This document shows positions 49,822 through 60,121 of a stretch of 64,000 nucleotides of DNA, one piece after another; position 1 is the first letter of the stretch; each line of letters starts with the position of its first letter. Both the position numbers and the translations under genes were made by a program. The DNA is taken from positions 16,304-80,303 of the forward strand of contig JADGDX010000010.1 in the NCBI GenBank assembly GCA_016744675.1, written 5' to 3'. The DNA is from Desulfuromusa sp. (GTDB lineage: Bacteria > Desulfobacterota > Desulfuromonadia > Desulfuromonadales > Geopsychrobacteraceae). The notes under the pieces are model-generated. The model was not told where the DNA came from, did no database searches, and saw only the letters and a program-made list of their open reading frames with translations.

Positions 49822-51060
49822 TCAGAAGCGAACCGAATAAAACTTCCGCTGCCCCCGACGAAGCTGAACCTCTGGCAAATCGATAACTTGATCAAATTCT
49901 CCATACGCAGACAACCGCACTTGCAGTCTATGCCGGCCAGCGGGCAATGGAATCCGCACGAGGGTTAAGCGCCCTGGTAATGTTTGCCAAGAACGGGTAT
50001 CGGGCTCATCAAGCAGAAACAAGGCGACACGAACAAGCGCTTCAGCCGCAACATCATTCTTATTCCCGACCGACTGAGAAATAGCTTCCTTGGTTGCAAT
50101 TCGAATGCTTTGCTTGGCAATAATACGTGCTTTGCGTACTGCTAATGCCTGCCGGGCGACAACTCCCAAATCAGTTGAGAGCAGTGGGCGATAACTCCAA
50201 CTGTGCGGCAAAATATTGATCCGTGGCCAAGAAGCCTTTTCAGCGGAATAATACGGGAATGAAAATCGAAATGATGGTGGCAGAATCACGTTACCAGGGC
50301 GTTTTAATGGAATCCGATCATTGGCAACAAACAAGACCAGCTCAGACTCCCCCTCAGGAAAGCTCTGGGATAAAAAAGGTCGATATTTTTCAACCTCGTC
50401 AACCATTCCCAAACGCTCCGCATGCGCGACAATATCTGTAGCAACCAGAGCAGGACTAGGCAAATCATCCGCCAACTTTCGATAAACCAGATAAGCATCG
50501 TTATCCTCGGCAAGGTTTGCGAAACAGAGTGCAATCAAAGCGCGGGTAAAATAGTCAGCATTCAGCGCTTCTGGATTTTTTTCCAAACGACTTAAAGATT
50601 GTTTTGCTTCAACCAGTGCATCATCGTACTGACCAAGCAGCAGATAATTCATCATCAAATAGCTATGGACCCAGAGCCGTTCGCTGGACTCACCCTGATA
50701 ACGAGTCATCCATTCATTCGTAATAAGGGACCCAGCTTGCTCACTGAGGCTGACAACTTCAAACTGATCAATCAACTTTGCAGCTTCAAGCAATTGATTA
50801 ACACTCTGTTGATATTCCCCCAATTGATTAAAAATCAGCCCCTTTTCCAGTAAAAAAAGAAGCCGATTACGCTTGCCAAGATTATCCCCCTCTTCAAGAA
50901 GACTCAAAGCCCGTTGAGGGTCACCTGCGTGAAAGAAATCGCTGGCTTTGTTCAGTCGACCGGCACAACCACTCAAAAAGAGCATGAGAATAATTAGAAC
51001 AAAAAAACGGTAGCTGAATTGGCAGAAAAATCCGAAACCGGCCTGTTGGGAAGCTGTCAT
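49822..51060 (-). CDS. COG3014-like lipoprotein with TPR-like helices
   Basis: 412 residues from the ATG at 51060; the open frame reaches back to a TTG at 51090 inside the upstream gene. A lipoprotein signal (LMLFLSGCAG, acylated Cys at about 32) is followed by TPR-like helices to about residue 230, then a beta-rich C-terminal half. It follows an LpoB-like gene, a pairing I recall from several proteobacteria. Probable periplasmic partner of that lipoprotein in wall synthesis; function unproven. Confidence 0.72.
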   Translation of the reverse strand: MTASQQAGFGFFCQFSYRFFVLIILMLFLSGCAGRLNKASDFFHAGDPQRALSLLEEGDNLGKRNRLLFLLEKGLIFNQLGEYQQSVNQLLEAAKLIDQFEVVSLSEQAGSLITNEWMTRYQGESSERLWVHSYLMMNYLLLGQYDDALVEAKQSLSRLEKNPEALNADYFTRALIALCFANLAEDNDAYLVYRKLADDLPSPALVATDIVAHAERLGMVDEVEKYRPFLSQSFPEGESELVLFVANDRIPLKRPGNVILPPSFRFSFPYYSAEKASWPRINILPHSWSYRPLLSTDLGVVARQALAVRKARIIAKQSIRIATKEAISQSVGNKNDVAAEALVRVALFLLDEPDTRSWQTLPGRLTLVRIPLPAGRHRLQVRLSAYGEFDQVIDLPEVQLRRGQRKFYSVRF

Positions 51061-51079
51061 AATAGGGATATCAAACCGT

Positions 51080-51697
51080 TTACCAACCAATAAACGGCTT
51101 TGTCGCTTCGCGAATAACCTCAGTACTGTCGGCCCATTCGATCAGTCCAGTCTGAAGATCGGTCAATTCCATATTCAAACTGTAGTACATCAGAGTTTTT
51201 TTCTTCAGCCGAAACTGGCGTGGTTGTTTTTTTTCAATGGAACGCAAGGTTCCGGTTAACATGTATTTAGCCCCGACCTGACGCGCTTTTTGAATTCGGG
51301 TTTCAGCGGCGACGTTGCCGCCATATTGATAACTGGTTTCCTGCTCAATATTGCTACGTTGGATCTTATTGACAAAACGAACACGACCCGACTTCAGGAG
51401 TGCCTGGCGCATATCATCAGTCATAGCACTGGTACTGATATGTTCACTAGTCCGATTAGCGATCCCATAAACAATTAGAACTGGCCGATCTGTTGCGCGC
51501 AATAAAGGATATGTAGTGAGGAGCGATGTGGCCATATCGTCGACAATCGCCTTTTTATCTGAAAAGTGATATCCCTCATCATAAATAACCTTTTCGTCTG
51601 ACCCAACTTCACGGGTCGTAACAGAACATCCGGCAACAAGAAGCATTAACAATCCAACAAGAACAACTTTAATCAACCAGGAAAAAGTTTGCATCAC
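51080..51697 (-). CDS. LpoB-like penicillin-binding protein activator lipoprotein
   Basis: 205 residues. The lipobox is LMLLVAGCS (Cys at about 24). The core matches the LpoB fold: YGIANRTSEHISTSAMTDDM, LLKSGRVRFV, AKYMLTGTL and the TGLIEWADSTEV strand. LpoB reaches from the outer membrane to switch on PBP1b in E. coli. The linker between lipid anchor and domain is much shorter than in E. coli, which fits a thinner reach or another partner. First of a two-gene unit. Confidence 0.85.
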   Translation of the reverse strand: MMQTFSWLIKVVLVGLLMLLVAGCSVTTREVGSDEKVIYDEGYHFSDKKAIVDDMATSLLTTYPLLRATDRPVLIVYGIANRTSEHISTSAMTDDMRQALLKSGRVRFVNKIQRSNIEQETSYQYGGNVAAETRIQKARQVGAKYMLTGTLRSIEKKQPRQFRLKKKTLMYYSLNMELTDLQTGLIEWADSTEVIREATKPFIGW

Positions 51698-51779
51698 GAT
51701 CCTCCATAATAGAAAAACCCCCTTATCTACGTCGAATCATTGTAGCATATTCGAGACAATGATTACGATTCTCAACACG

Positions 51780-53609
51780 TCAAATTCGATCTAGCACCTG
51801 GCGGACTGCTTGGGATAAATCTTCAATGGTAAAAGGTTTATTGAGAAGTTGAGAAAGAGTTCCTTCCGGCAAACTTGATAGATCAAGCATATCGGAATAA
51901 CCGGTCCACATGAGAATTGGCAGGTTGGGTTGCTGCCGCCTTATCTTTCGAGCCAAGCTATCTCCACCCATTTCAGGCATGGTGAAATCAGTAATAACCA
52001 GAGCAATATCTTCAGCCTCAAGTAACTGAGGAAGTGCATCAAGCGGATTAATACAACTACTTACCTGATATCCCAACGTTTGCAACATGTCGCGCCCCAT
52101 ATCGAGAACCACCTGTTCATCATCCACAATCAGAACGTGTTCATCCCCTCGTAAAAGAGCAACAGGGTTCGCTTGAGCTGTCATTTCGTCTTTTTCTACT
52201 TGGGGAAAATAAAGAACAAAACAAGCCCCCGGCCCCAGATCGGGATCAACAATAATTTTTCCATCGTGTGACTGAACAATGCCATGAACAACAGAAAGAC
52301 CCAATCCGGTCCCCTTATCAGCTTTTTTTGTCGTAAAAAATGGATCAAAAATTCTTTCACAAATCTCTCTTGCTATCCCCGGTCCATCATCACAAAATGT
52401 CAAATAAACATAGTCTCCTGCATCAATTCCTAGAATTTCAGCTTGCCCTTTAGTCACCCTCTGAGAGCTAAGGGAAACGTCAATAACTCCCCCACGGGCA
52501 GAAAGCTCATAAATAGCATTTGTAGAAAGGTTAACCACAACCTGGTGAAACTGGCTTGCATCACCACGAATCCACAGGTCCGAGTCGAGTTCGGTCTTGA
52601 TCGTCACATTTTGCGGAAGTGAGCCACGAACTAAATCAAGGGCTTCAGTCACAATCTCGGCCACATCGATTTTTTCTGTAAAGTCATTGGTTTTATGACT
52701 AAATAATAATATCTGTGAAATGAGTGCCTTAGCTCGCTCTCCGGCACTAAGAACCTGCTCCAAACGTTCCCTTAACTTTGTCCCGGGTTCCGCTGAATTA
52801 TAGCTGAGCTGAACATAACCGAGCATAGCCGCGAGAATATTATTGAAATCATGGGCAATTCCCCCCGCAAGGGTTCCAAGTGCTTCCATTTTTTGTGCAT
52901 GATTTAACTGTTGTTCTAATTTTTTTCGCCGCAGAAATTCTTCTTTTGTTCTTCCGATGAATCCATTCATTGCTTCGCTCAAAAGATCAACTTCATCCAG
53001 TGTGGGACCTCTACCACTAAAAGAGAGCGACTGAAGATTCTCCACCGAAGACAAATCAATCTCTCTGGTATAATCGGCCATTCGAACGAGTCGAGTAATG
53101 ACGCCAAAATAAAACAACAAGAAAATACAGACAGCAACACCAAAAACACCGAAACCATTAATCAAAAATGTTGAGAAGATATAACGTTTAAAAAGCTGTC
53201 CAAAGGGCTGATAATGTAATTGTAAATAAGCGGTCCCAATCTTCTGTTTTGGGGATGAGGGAGAAACTTGATAGAAGATATCGTGATGATATTCACGAAA
53301 GGGCTTTTGCCCAACTTGACCGCTGCTACTACACTCCTCCTTACTCAAACCACAGATTTCAAGATGGGTCAAAGTTTGGTCAATCTGACTCGCTGAAATA
53401 ACTTCAACCATGGGCCAATCGTAATTCCACACCGCCTCGCTAATACTCGGCAGAAGACTCTGTTCAAAACGCGAAATTTCGTATTCGAGAAGATCAAACT
53501 CTCGCTGTTCCAAACGACTAATCTGATAAGTTGAAACCACCAGAGTAATCACAGAACAGACAAATAGTGAGCCGAATAGTAAGCGTTTTTTTAGACTGAC
53601 AAACTTCAT
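51780..53609 (-). CDS. Hybrid sensor histidine kinase
   Basis: 609 residues. Two membrane helices (about 9-28 and 143-165) enclose a periplasmic sensor of about 110 residues. A HAMP-like segment, HisKA with [16 protein letters not shown] (phosphohistidine), HATPase (N-box around [14 protein letters not shown]-like [15 protein letters not shown]) and a C-terminal receiver with phosphoacceptor in [12 protein letters not shown] follow. No response regulator is adjacent; the signal is unknown. Confidence 0.93.
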   Translation of the reverse strand: MKFVSLKKRLLFGSLFVCSVITLVVSTYQISRLEQREFDLLEYEISRFEQSLLPSISEAVWNYDWPMVEVISASQIDQTLTHLEICGLSKEECSSSGQVGQKPFREYHHDIFYQVSPSSPKQKIGTAYLQLHYQPFGQLFKRYIFSTFLINGFGVFGVAVCIFLLFYFGVITRLVRMADYTREIDLSSVENLQSLSFSGRGPTLDEVDLLSEAMNGFIGRTKEEFLRRKKLEQQLNHAQKMEALGTLAGGIAHDFNNILAAMLGYVQLSYNSAEPGTKLRERLEQVLSAGERAKALISQILLFSHKTNDFTEKIDVAEIVTEALDLVRGSLPQNVTIKTELDSDLWIRGDASQFHQVVVNLSTNAIYELSARGGVIDVSLSSQRVTKGQAEILGIDAGDYVYLTFCDDGPGIAREICERIFDPFFTTKKADKGTGLGLSVVHGIVQSHDGKIIVDPDLGPGACFVLYFPQVEKDEMTAQANPVALLRGDEHVLIVDDEQVVLDMGRDMLQTLGYQVSSCINPLDALPQLLEAEDIALVITDFTMPEMGGDSLARKIRRQQPNLPILMWTGYSDMLDLSSLPEGTLSQLLNKPFTIEDLSQAVRQVLDRI

Positions 53610-53640
53610 AAGAGTTTTTACTCAAATAAGAGAGTGAAAA

Positions 53641-54063
53641 TCAGCTATCTACTTTTATCAGTTCGGAGAATTCAGCCCGTACAGCACAATGAAGACTTTC
53701 TATTCCCCGAAGCTCATAGGGAACGGGTGGGCGGTATCCCCATATCGGATTTGGCCAGGCAGGATCCCCGACCTTACGTGCAACATGGTGTAGGTGTAAT
53801 TGATTGACAATATTTCCAAGAGCAGCAATGTTCATCTTATCAAAACAAAAAAACCGCTCCATCCATAAGGAAAGGCGGGTCGATTCATGCCAAAGCTGAT
53901 GATGGTCAGTCTCTGAAAGGTGGTGAATTTCTTGCAGATTGCTCCGCTGCGGGACGAGGATAAACCAAGGGTAGCTGCTTTCGTTCATCAGCAGCAAGCG
54001 ACATAAAGGAAAATTGCCAAGAGAAATGGTATCATTTTCTAAACGTGGATCAAGTGCAAACAT
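53641..54063 (-). CDS. HIT-family hydrolase
   Basis: 140 residues. The histidine triad appears as VNQLHLHHVAR: the second and third His of HxHxHxx are kept, the first is Gln. The N-terminal RLLLMNESSYPWFILVP is typical of the bacterial HIT subgroup that acts on nucleotide conjugates. It lies 31 nt before the histidine kinase on the same strand. The substrate is unknown. Confidence 0.87.
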   Translation of the reverse strand: MFALDPRLENDTISLGNFPLCRLLLMNESSYPWFILVPQRSNLQEIHHLSETDHHQLWHESTRLSLWMERFFCFDKMNIAALGNIVNQLHLHHVARKVGDPAWPNPIWGYRPPVPYELRGIESLHCAVRAEFSELIKVDS

Positions 54064-54127
54064 AAGTCTCCCACAAATCTAGCTTAACCCACCATACCAA
54101 AGCGCTGTTTTAATCTAAAGCAAAATA

Positions 54128-56281
54128 TTAACGTTGCCTTACCATCCAACAATTGTGAATTCGTCCATTACGCTCAAAATCTGTAGGAATCGTTTTCTGG
54201 CTGATATCCTCAATATCTAAATCCGCCAAAGCCTCCCGATCCATAGTGAATTTTCGCAAATTGTTAGAGAAGATCAGAGTTCCCCCAGGCGTTAGAAGTC
54301 GAAGTGTCTTCCGTAACAATTCAACATGATCACGCTGCACATCAAAGGTGCTATCCATCCCCTTAGAGTTTGAAAAAGTTGGTGGATCTAGAAAAATCAA
54401 ATCATATTGCCCCGCGGCAGTGTCAAGCCAGTTCAAGCAATCGACCTGAACAAACGTCTCTTCTTTTGGATCAAAGTGATTCAGGGCGATATTTTTTTCA
54501 GCCCAAGCCAAATAAGTCTTAGACATATCAACTGTGGTTGTTGAAATTGCACCCCCCATTAAAGCATGAACCGTTGCAGCCCCTGTGTACGCAAATAAGT
54601 TGAGGAAATGACACCCATCGGCAAGAGATTGAATGAGTTGTCGGGTCGGCCGATGATCGAGAAACAGGCCCGTGTCAAGATAGTCGGTCAAGTTGACTAA
54701 AAATTTACAGTTACCCTCTTGAACTTCCTTCAAAATGCCGCGTCGCGCCTGTTTTTCATACTGCCCGATGCCCTTCTGCTGTTGGCGCACTTTCAAATGA
54801 ACTTTATCGGGAGTGATATCCAAGACCAGAGGAAGCGCATCCTGAACCTCCCGCAACCGCTCAGCGGCTTTGTTTTCATCGATGTCTTTAGGTGCGCGAT
54901 ATTCCTGCAAATGGACTTCGTCTCCATACAGATCAACAGCAACAGAATATTCAGGCAAGTCGGCATCATAAAGACGATAACAATCGATCCCCTCACGATT
55001 AGCCCATTTTTTCAACTTTTTGAGATTCTTACGCAGTCGATTCGCGAACATTTCAGCTCCGGGTGAAAGCTTTTTCTTCACTGCTTTTCCCGCACCTTCA
55101 TCAAGAGATTGCCAACGATTTTTTTCGTTTAGCTCAAACTGAAGCAACTGACACTTCAATGCTCCATTGTAGAGCACGTTGATCTTACCAGCCCGCAACC
55201 CGATACTGCGCCCAAGTTGCTGATTGGATGTAATCACTGCTGCTTTCCACCCTGGACATTGGCGTGCCATCTTCTCACCCAAAAGGTTGTAAAAGCTCGG
55301 CAACTTACTGGCATCACCAAGACGTTCTCCATAGGGGGGATTCGCAACGAGAAGGCCCCGCTCAATTCCACCTGGAGCGCTAAATTCACTTAACGTTCGC
55401 CGTTCATAATGGATGATTTTTTCCAACCCAGCATTTTGAGCATGTTGCCAAGCCACCCTGACAGCCCGACTGTCACCATCAAAACCAATGATAGGGGCCA
55501 ATTTCTTCTCTAGGCCAGCCCAGTATCGTTGCTTGGCAGCCTCAACAAGGGCATCCCAAAGCTCAATATCATGCTGCTTCCACCCGACAACCCCATAATA
55601 GTCCCGCAACAACCCCGGAGCGGTATCAGTTGCTATCAACCCGGCTTCCAACGGAAGAGTTCCCGACCCACACAGAGGATCAACCAAAGCACCACCATTC
55701 GCACAGATGTCGGGCCATCCGGCCCGTATAAGAATCGCCGCCGCCAGATTCTCTTTCAGGGGAGCATGGACACCATCAATTCGATAACCCCGACGATGGA
55801 GACTCTCTCCAGAGAGATCGATACTCAGCGTTGCCAAATCTTTATAAATATGGAGATTCAGTCTTAAATCGGGCTGATCAACAGACACAGAAGGTCGCCC
55901 CCCAGTGCGAGAGCGAAACTGATCAACAACCGCATCCTTCACTCGCAAGGCACCATAACGGGTATGATTAATTTTAGAACTCACTAAAGTGCAATCGACC
56001 GCTAAAGTATTCTCGACTGATAGATGCTCCGACCAATCAATCTTTAACACTCCGTCGTAAAGCTGATCAGGCTCCAGCGCTTCAAAGCTGCCCAATGGCA
56101 AAAGAATCCGGCTCGCTAAGCGTGACCAGAGACACGCTTTGTAAGCAATTTCGAGCTCACCCGCAAATCGCACTCCGGCACGTTCCTGCTTGACTTCAGC
56201 GGCACCAAGCTCTTCGAGTTCTGTCGCCAGCAGTGGCTCTAAACCAAGAGCGGCTGTTGCAAAAAAATATTGTTTTGCCAT
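54128..56281 (-). CDS. rlmL: Bifunctional 23S rRNA methyltransferase RlmKL
   Basis: 717 residues, the fused form. A THUMP domain (about 45-155) leads the RlmL half with the m2G motif VANPPYGERLGD, then the RlmK half with a Rossmann start FLNLFAYTGAATVHAL and FLDPPTFSNSKGM. In E. coli it makes m2G2445 and m7G2069. The start is the ATG at 56281; a REP-like repeat lies just upstream. Confidence 0.96.
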   Translation of the reverse strand: MAKQYFFATAALGLEPLLATELEELGAAEVKQERAGVRFAGELEIAYKACLWSRLASRILLPLGSFEALEPDQLYDGVLKIDWSEHLSVENTLAVDCTLVSSKINHTRYGALRVKDAVVDQFRSRTGGRPSVSVDQPDLRLNLHIYKDLATLSIDLSGESLHRRGYRIDGVHAPLKENLAAAILIRAGWPDICANGGALVDPLCGSGTLPLEAGLIATDTAPGLLRDYYGVVGWKQHDIELWDALVEAAKQRYWAGLEKKLAPIIGFDGDSRAVRVAWQHAQNAGLEKIIHYERRTLSEFSAPGGIERGLLVANPPYGERLGDASKLPSFYNLLGEKMARQCPGWKAAVITSNQQLGRSIGLRAGKINVLYNGALKCQLLQFELNEKNRWQSLDEGAGKAVKKKLSPGAEMFANRLRKNLKKLKKWANREGIDCYRLYDADLPEYSVAVDLYGDEVHLQEYRAPKDIDENKAAERLREVQDALPLVLDITPDKVHLKVRQQQKGIGQYEKQARRGILKEVQEGNCKFLVNLTDYLDTGLFLDHRPTRQLIQSLADGCHFLNLFAYTGAATVHALMGGAISTTTVDMSKTYLAWAEKNIALNHFDPKEETFVQVDCLNWLDTAAGQYDLIFLDPPTFSNSKGMDSTFDVQRDHVELLRKTLRLLTPGGTLIFSNNLRKFTMDREALADLDIEDISQKTIPTDFERNGRIHNCWMVRQR

Positions 56282-56294
56282 TTTTCATCTTTCA

Positions 56295-56346
56295 GTAGGG
56301 GCAGGCCCCTGTGCCTGCCCAAAGCGGCCACAAGGGCCACTCCTAC
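56295..56346. repeat. REP-like palindromic repeat
   Basis: Two nested palindromes, GGGCAGGC/GCCTGCCC and GGCC-loop-GGCC, are framed by GTAGGGG and CCACTCCTAC. Short GC-rich units ending in GTAGG occur as REP elements in many proteobacteria. It fills the gap between the rlmKL start and the M16C peptidase stop. Only one copy is in this window, so the repeat status is inferred from its form. Confidence 0.6.
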
Positions 56347-56381
56347 AAAATTAAGGGCGGAAAAATTGGATCCGCAATGAG

Positions 56382-59333
56382 TCAGATTTTCCGCAGTTCC
56401 AACTGTTGATCACCAAGCTCAGCGTTGACTTGTTGCAATGCAGCTTCACTCGCTAAGACAGCAACGGCACTCATTCCATCTTTAAGGTATTTTTCAGCAA
56501 CCGTTTTCAAAGTGTGAGCATCGACAGCCAGTAATTGCTGACGCATCTGATTCCGCATCTCTAACGTCATCCCTTGACGAATATTTGCAAACTCTTCGGC
56601 ACCTGTTCCAGCAGGAGAGAGAGGCTTATCAAGATCACCAAACGCTGCGAGAACAGCCTCTTTGACAGAGTCCTCTGGATAATTACCAAGAACAGCCCAA
56701 TCAATTGCTTGGTCATAAACTTGGAGAGTTCTTAAGATATGGGGATCACGATATGACAACAAACTAAATTGACCTGCTTCTGCGTTATAACCAGCTAAGC
56801 CCCCATATGCGCCACCCTTCTCACGAATCTCGCGATGGAGAAACTCAGCCCGTAATAATTTAGCCAAGACAGTCAATGCTGCACTGTCGGGGTGAGTATA
56901 GGGGACAGCACGAAAAACTCGAGTGACGTAATTCACCGGCAATGACCATGGAAGTCCCAGTCGTAACGGTTGCGATTGAAACTCTTCGGTAGCATCCGTT
57001 TCGCAGGAGGATGCGCTGGGGATTCGTTTAATCAGTCCATTTAGAGCAGCTTTAAAAGGAGTAAAGTTTTCCGCCTCAACGGTCACAGCAACTTGTAATT
57101 GTTGTTGGTTAAACAATTTCTCAGCAATTTCGGCTAATACCGTTGAAAGATCTGTCAACTCTTCCACCGACTTTGCTGCTAAGCTTCGTATCAATGCGAC
57201 CTGTGAAAGACCACCCCATTGTTCTCGCTGCCAAGCAGCCAAAGATAAAGAAGCGGCCGCAGTGCGTGCTGCATAGGTGTGTCCCGATTGTGGAACTGAA
57301 TTTTCAAGTGACACCTGCAACTGATTTAACACAGTGAAAATGCGCTGTAAATCGGTAAAATTGGGGGTCAATAAAATGTCATGCAATAAGCCGAACAGAG
57401 GTTCACAATTGCGAACCAATGCTTTTCCTTTGATTTCAAAGCTGGCACTAAAGCCTTCTGAGTTCTGAGGATCATCGAGCAATGAGGTTCGTGCAGAGAT
57501 GCCACCTGTCACAGCCTCCATGGCTTCGGCCATTTGGAGATAATTACGCCCACCAGCTCCAACTTGTGTCAGCATGCTGCAGAAAATAGGGAGATATTTA
57601 CGCTGCTCGACAGTGAGACAGTCGATTCCAAAATTAAGAGTCACCACGCCGATACCGTTAGTCGGCTGAGCAAACCAGAATTCTTTGACCTTTTTTTCCA
57701 CCTGTAGATCAACTGAAGCAGCTGACTCTTGAGAAGGAATATCGCTTAACTCAAGAGTAGGCAAACACGAAAGATCTTCAACTTCTTCTTGTGCCGCAGC
57801 CAAATCTATAGCCCGAGTCACCAATTGGTCCTTATCGCTTTGGCTAAGTTGGCTTTCAAGGTGATCCAATTTTGCACGCACCGTAGCCTCTTGCTGAGGG
57901 CCAAGGTCCGTATCGGGTTGTAATAATAAAGTGACGCGATGTTGATTATTAAGCAATCGCTCCCGGATGAGGTTTTCAAAAAATGGCCCCTTGTCCAGTT
58001 GTTGCCGCAATTGTTGTAAGTCCTCTTCAAAATTCAGTGCAGAAAGAGGATCACCGCCATGAATCCATGGACCGATCAAACGCATTAACAGAAGCAATGA
58101 GTAAGGGTAACTGTCGCCCGTGACTTCTCGATTTGAAAATTCAAGACGATGAATTGCTGCATCAATCCGTTCTGAACTAAATCCTTCCTTTGCAACTGTC
58201 TCAAGAGTCTCAATAATCAGTTTTTCGATTGCGGGGACATGCTCAGGATCAGTTCCCTGCAGTCCCGCGGCAAAATAGGTGGTGCGGTTGTCATCATGAT
58301 ATCCAGTCCCTGGAGCCAAATTGGCCCCCAAACCAGAATCGAGCAACGCTTTATAAAGTGGTGCAGCGGGGTTTCCAAGAAGCAAAGCAGAAAGTAACGA
58401 CATCGCCAACCGCTCAAAGCTGTCATTAATGTCACACTCGAGCCAGGCAACTTCAACCAGAGACCGTTTTTCAAGTGGCTCACCTGCATCAAGAGGGTAC
58501 GTTTCTGACACCCGCAAAGGTGTTTTAAGGTGCTGCTCTGCTGGAACCTCTGTATCAGAATCGAGCCGCTCAAAATTCTTCAGCACCCGGTCTTCAACAA
58601 TGTCCAGTAAATCGGTCAAATCCAGATTCCCTGAACTAAAGAACCAAGAATTGCTCGGATGATAGTAACGAGCATGAAAATCGCGAAGTTGCTGCCAACT
58701 CAGGTCTGGAATATCTTCTGGTTCACCCCCTGAATTATATTGATATGTCGTGGTTGGATAAAGATGCTTATCCATACGCCGTGATAAGAGAGAAGATGGG
58801 TCCGACATGGCCCCCTTCATTTCGTTGTACACCACCCCTTTATATTCCAGTGGTGACGTAGAATCGGCCCCTTCAGCATATTCAAGACGATGTCCCTCCT
58901 GACTAAAATCACGTTCCGTCAGGCGTGGGTAAAAGGCCGCATCCAGATAAATATCAAGGAGATTATGAAAGTCTTTTTTGTTCATACTGGAAAAGGGATA
59001 AAGGGTCCAGTCACTCGCCGTCATCGCATTCATAAAACTATTCAGACTACGTTTCAGCATTGAAAAGAAAGGATCTCGGACGGGAAACCGCTTCGAACCG
59101 CACAATGCTGTGTGTTCAAGAATATGGGCAACACCAGTTGAATCATCAGGGGGCGTGCGAAACCCGACCGCAAAAAGATGGTTGTCATCATCCCGGTCAA
59201 GGTGCATAAAACGAGCGCCTGTCTCCTGATGACGTAAGCGAATCATGGTTGCATTGACGATGGGAAGAGCATCAATTTTTTCAACAATAAATCCGTGAAT
59301 TAACTGCCCGGGAGTCATTTCCTGTGTCTTCAT
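56382..59333 (-). CDS. M16C-family zinc metallopeptidase (PreP-like)
   Basis: 983 residues, full length for the presequence-protease type. The inverted zinc motif is His70-x-x-Glu73-His74 in AHILEHTALCGS, with the third ligand at Glu171 in YNEMKGAMSDP. Two M16 half-units are joined by a helical M16C-associated region (about 470-720). There is no signal peptide, so it acts in the cytoplasm on peptides. Confidence 0.93.
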   Translation of the reverse strand: MKTQEMTPGQLIHGFIVEKIDALPIVNATMIRLRHQETGARFMHLDRDDDNHLFAVGFRTPPDDSTGVAHILEHTALCGSKRFPVRDPFFSMLKRSLNSFMNAMTASDWTLYPFSSMNKKDFHNLLDIYLDAAFYPRLTERDFSQEGHRLEYAEGADSTSPLEYKGVVYNEMKGAMSDPSSLLSRRMDKHLYPTTTYQYNSGGEPEDIPDLSWQQLRDFHARYYHPSNSWFFSSGNLDLTDLLDIVEDRVLKNFERLDSDTEVPAEQHLKTPLRVSETYPLDAGEPLEKRSLVEVAWLECDINDSFERLAMSLLSALLLGNPAAPLYKALLDSGLGANLAPGTGYHDDNRTTYFAAGLQGTDPEHVPAIEKLIIETLETVAKEGFSSERIDAAIHRLEFSNREVTGDSYPYSLLLLMRLIGPWIHGGDPLSALNFEEDLQQLRQQLDKGPFFENLIRERLLNNQHRVTLLLQPDTDLGPQQEATVRAKLDHLESQLSQSDKDQLVTRAIDLAAAQEEVEDLSCLPTLELSDIPSQESAASVDLQVEKKVKEFWFAQPTNGIGVVTLNFGIDCLTVEQRKYLPIFCSMLTQVGAGGRNYLQMAEAMEAVTGGISARTSLLDDPQNSEGFSASFEIKGKALVRNCEPLFGLLHDILLTPNFTDLQRIFTVLNQLQVSLENSVPQSGHTYAARTAAASLSLAAWQREQWGGLSQVALIRSLAAKSVEELTDLSTVLAEIAEKLFNQQQLQVAVTVEAENFTPFKAALNGLIKRIPSASSCETDATEEFQSQPLRLGLPWSLPVNYVTRVFRAVPYTHPDSAALTVLAKLLRAEFLHREIREKGGAYGGLAGYNAEAGQFSLLSYRDPHILRTLQVYDQAIDWAVLGNYPEDSVKEAVLAAFGDLDKPLSPAGTGAEEFANIRQGMTLEMRNQMRQQLLAVDAHTLKTVAEKYLKDGMSAVAVLASEAALQQVNAELGDQQLELRKI

Positions 59334-59392
59334 AAATATCCTATTTAAAAAAGCAAGCTGGAGCCATTTAGCAAATCCATATCGCCTACAGC

Positions 59393-59855
59393 CTAAAAAT
59401 ATCTTATCGAATTATTGCGCAGTAGCAGCTTTTCGAACTCAACTGCTAAGAAAACCACTGCTGCCATAGCAAAATAAATAACTGATTCGATCAAACCAAG
59501 TGATTGCGCATGAAACAGCCGTTGCAACGATGGAACATATATGATTACCAGCTGAACTGCAATACTGACCAACACCGTTATCAATAATGACCGATTTGAT
59601 AGAATTCCCTGACGAAAAAGTAACAGTGGTACCAAAAGCTCCTGAACTCAGTACCGCAACCAAAAGAAAGACGATCATCGTGTTTCGATACTGCCCAAAC
59701 AACATCTTCCGCAGTGCAAGCTTCTTCTCTTCACGTAATTTATTCAGTCCAAACTCTCTGAGCCGCTCTGCTGAAATTTCAGTTGATAAACCATCAAGTG
59801 ACGTCTTTAGCTTGGCCAACAGGTCAATAATATTCAGCTGAAAAATTATATTGTT
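59393..59855 (-). pseudogene. Remnant of a cation-transporting P-type ATPase, only both ends left
   Basis: On the minus strand, residues typical of the P-type ATPase N-terminal domain (LLAKLKTSLDGLSTE, RLREFGLNKLREE, FLLVAVLSS) run to about 59636. There the frame shifts into the last membrane part of such ATPases (LLLFRQGILSNRSLLITVLV, VIIYVPSLQRLFHA), ending at 59393. The whole centre, including the phosphorylation and ATP-binding domains (about 750 residues), is missing. A deletion is the simple explanation. A tRNA-Pro gene lies 130 nt away. Confidence 0.8.
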
Positions 59856-59983
59856 TTTTCGCCTAACACCGCTTCTCTCCTTCACTACAAGACTAACAGG
59901 TTTAGAGAGAGTTAAAAGAGAGCAGAAAATAGTTAAAAAAAAGATTGTATTTTTAATTTCACCATGGTACCAATGCCGTCCGT

Positions 59984-60060
59984 CGGAGCGTAGCGCAGCC
60001 TGGTAGCGCGCTTGGTTTGGGACCAAGATGTCGGAGGTTCGAATCCTCTCGCTCCGACCA
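59984..60060 (+). tRNA. tRNA-Pro (UGG anticodon)
   Basis: A 77-nt cloverleaf: acceptor stem CGGAGCG/CGCTCCG, D-arm AGCGCAGCCTGGTAGCGC, anticodon stem CTTGG/CCAAG with TGG at 60018-60020, T-arm with GGTTCGAATCC, and an encoded CCA end. A terminator follows 30 nt later. Island-like genes lie downstream, but no copy of its 3' end is seen in the rest of the window. Confidence 0.97.
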
Positions 60061-60090
60061 TATTCAACAATAATATCAGGTAGTTATAAG

Positions 60091-60121
60091 AAAAGGCCAG
60101 TCACTTCGACTGGCCTTTTTT
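60091..60121 (+). terminator. Terminator after tRNA-Pro
   Basis: GGCCAGTC and GACTGGCC form an 8-bp stem with a 5-nt loop, flanked by AAAA and TTTTTT. It ends the tRNA transcript. Confidence 0.9.

Noticed and set aside
59439..60026. 195-codon minus-strand frame running through the tRNA-Pro gene
   Set aside because: Its start lies inside the tRNA on the wrong strand, and its C-terminal third is the frameshifted reading of the ATPase remnant.
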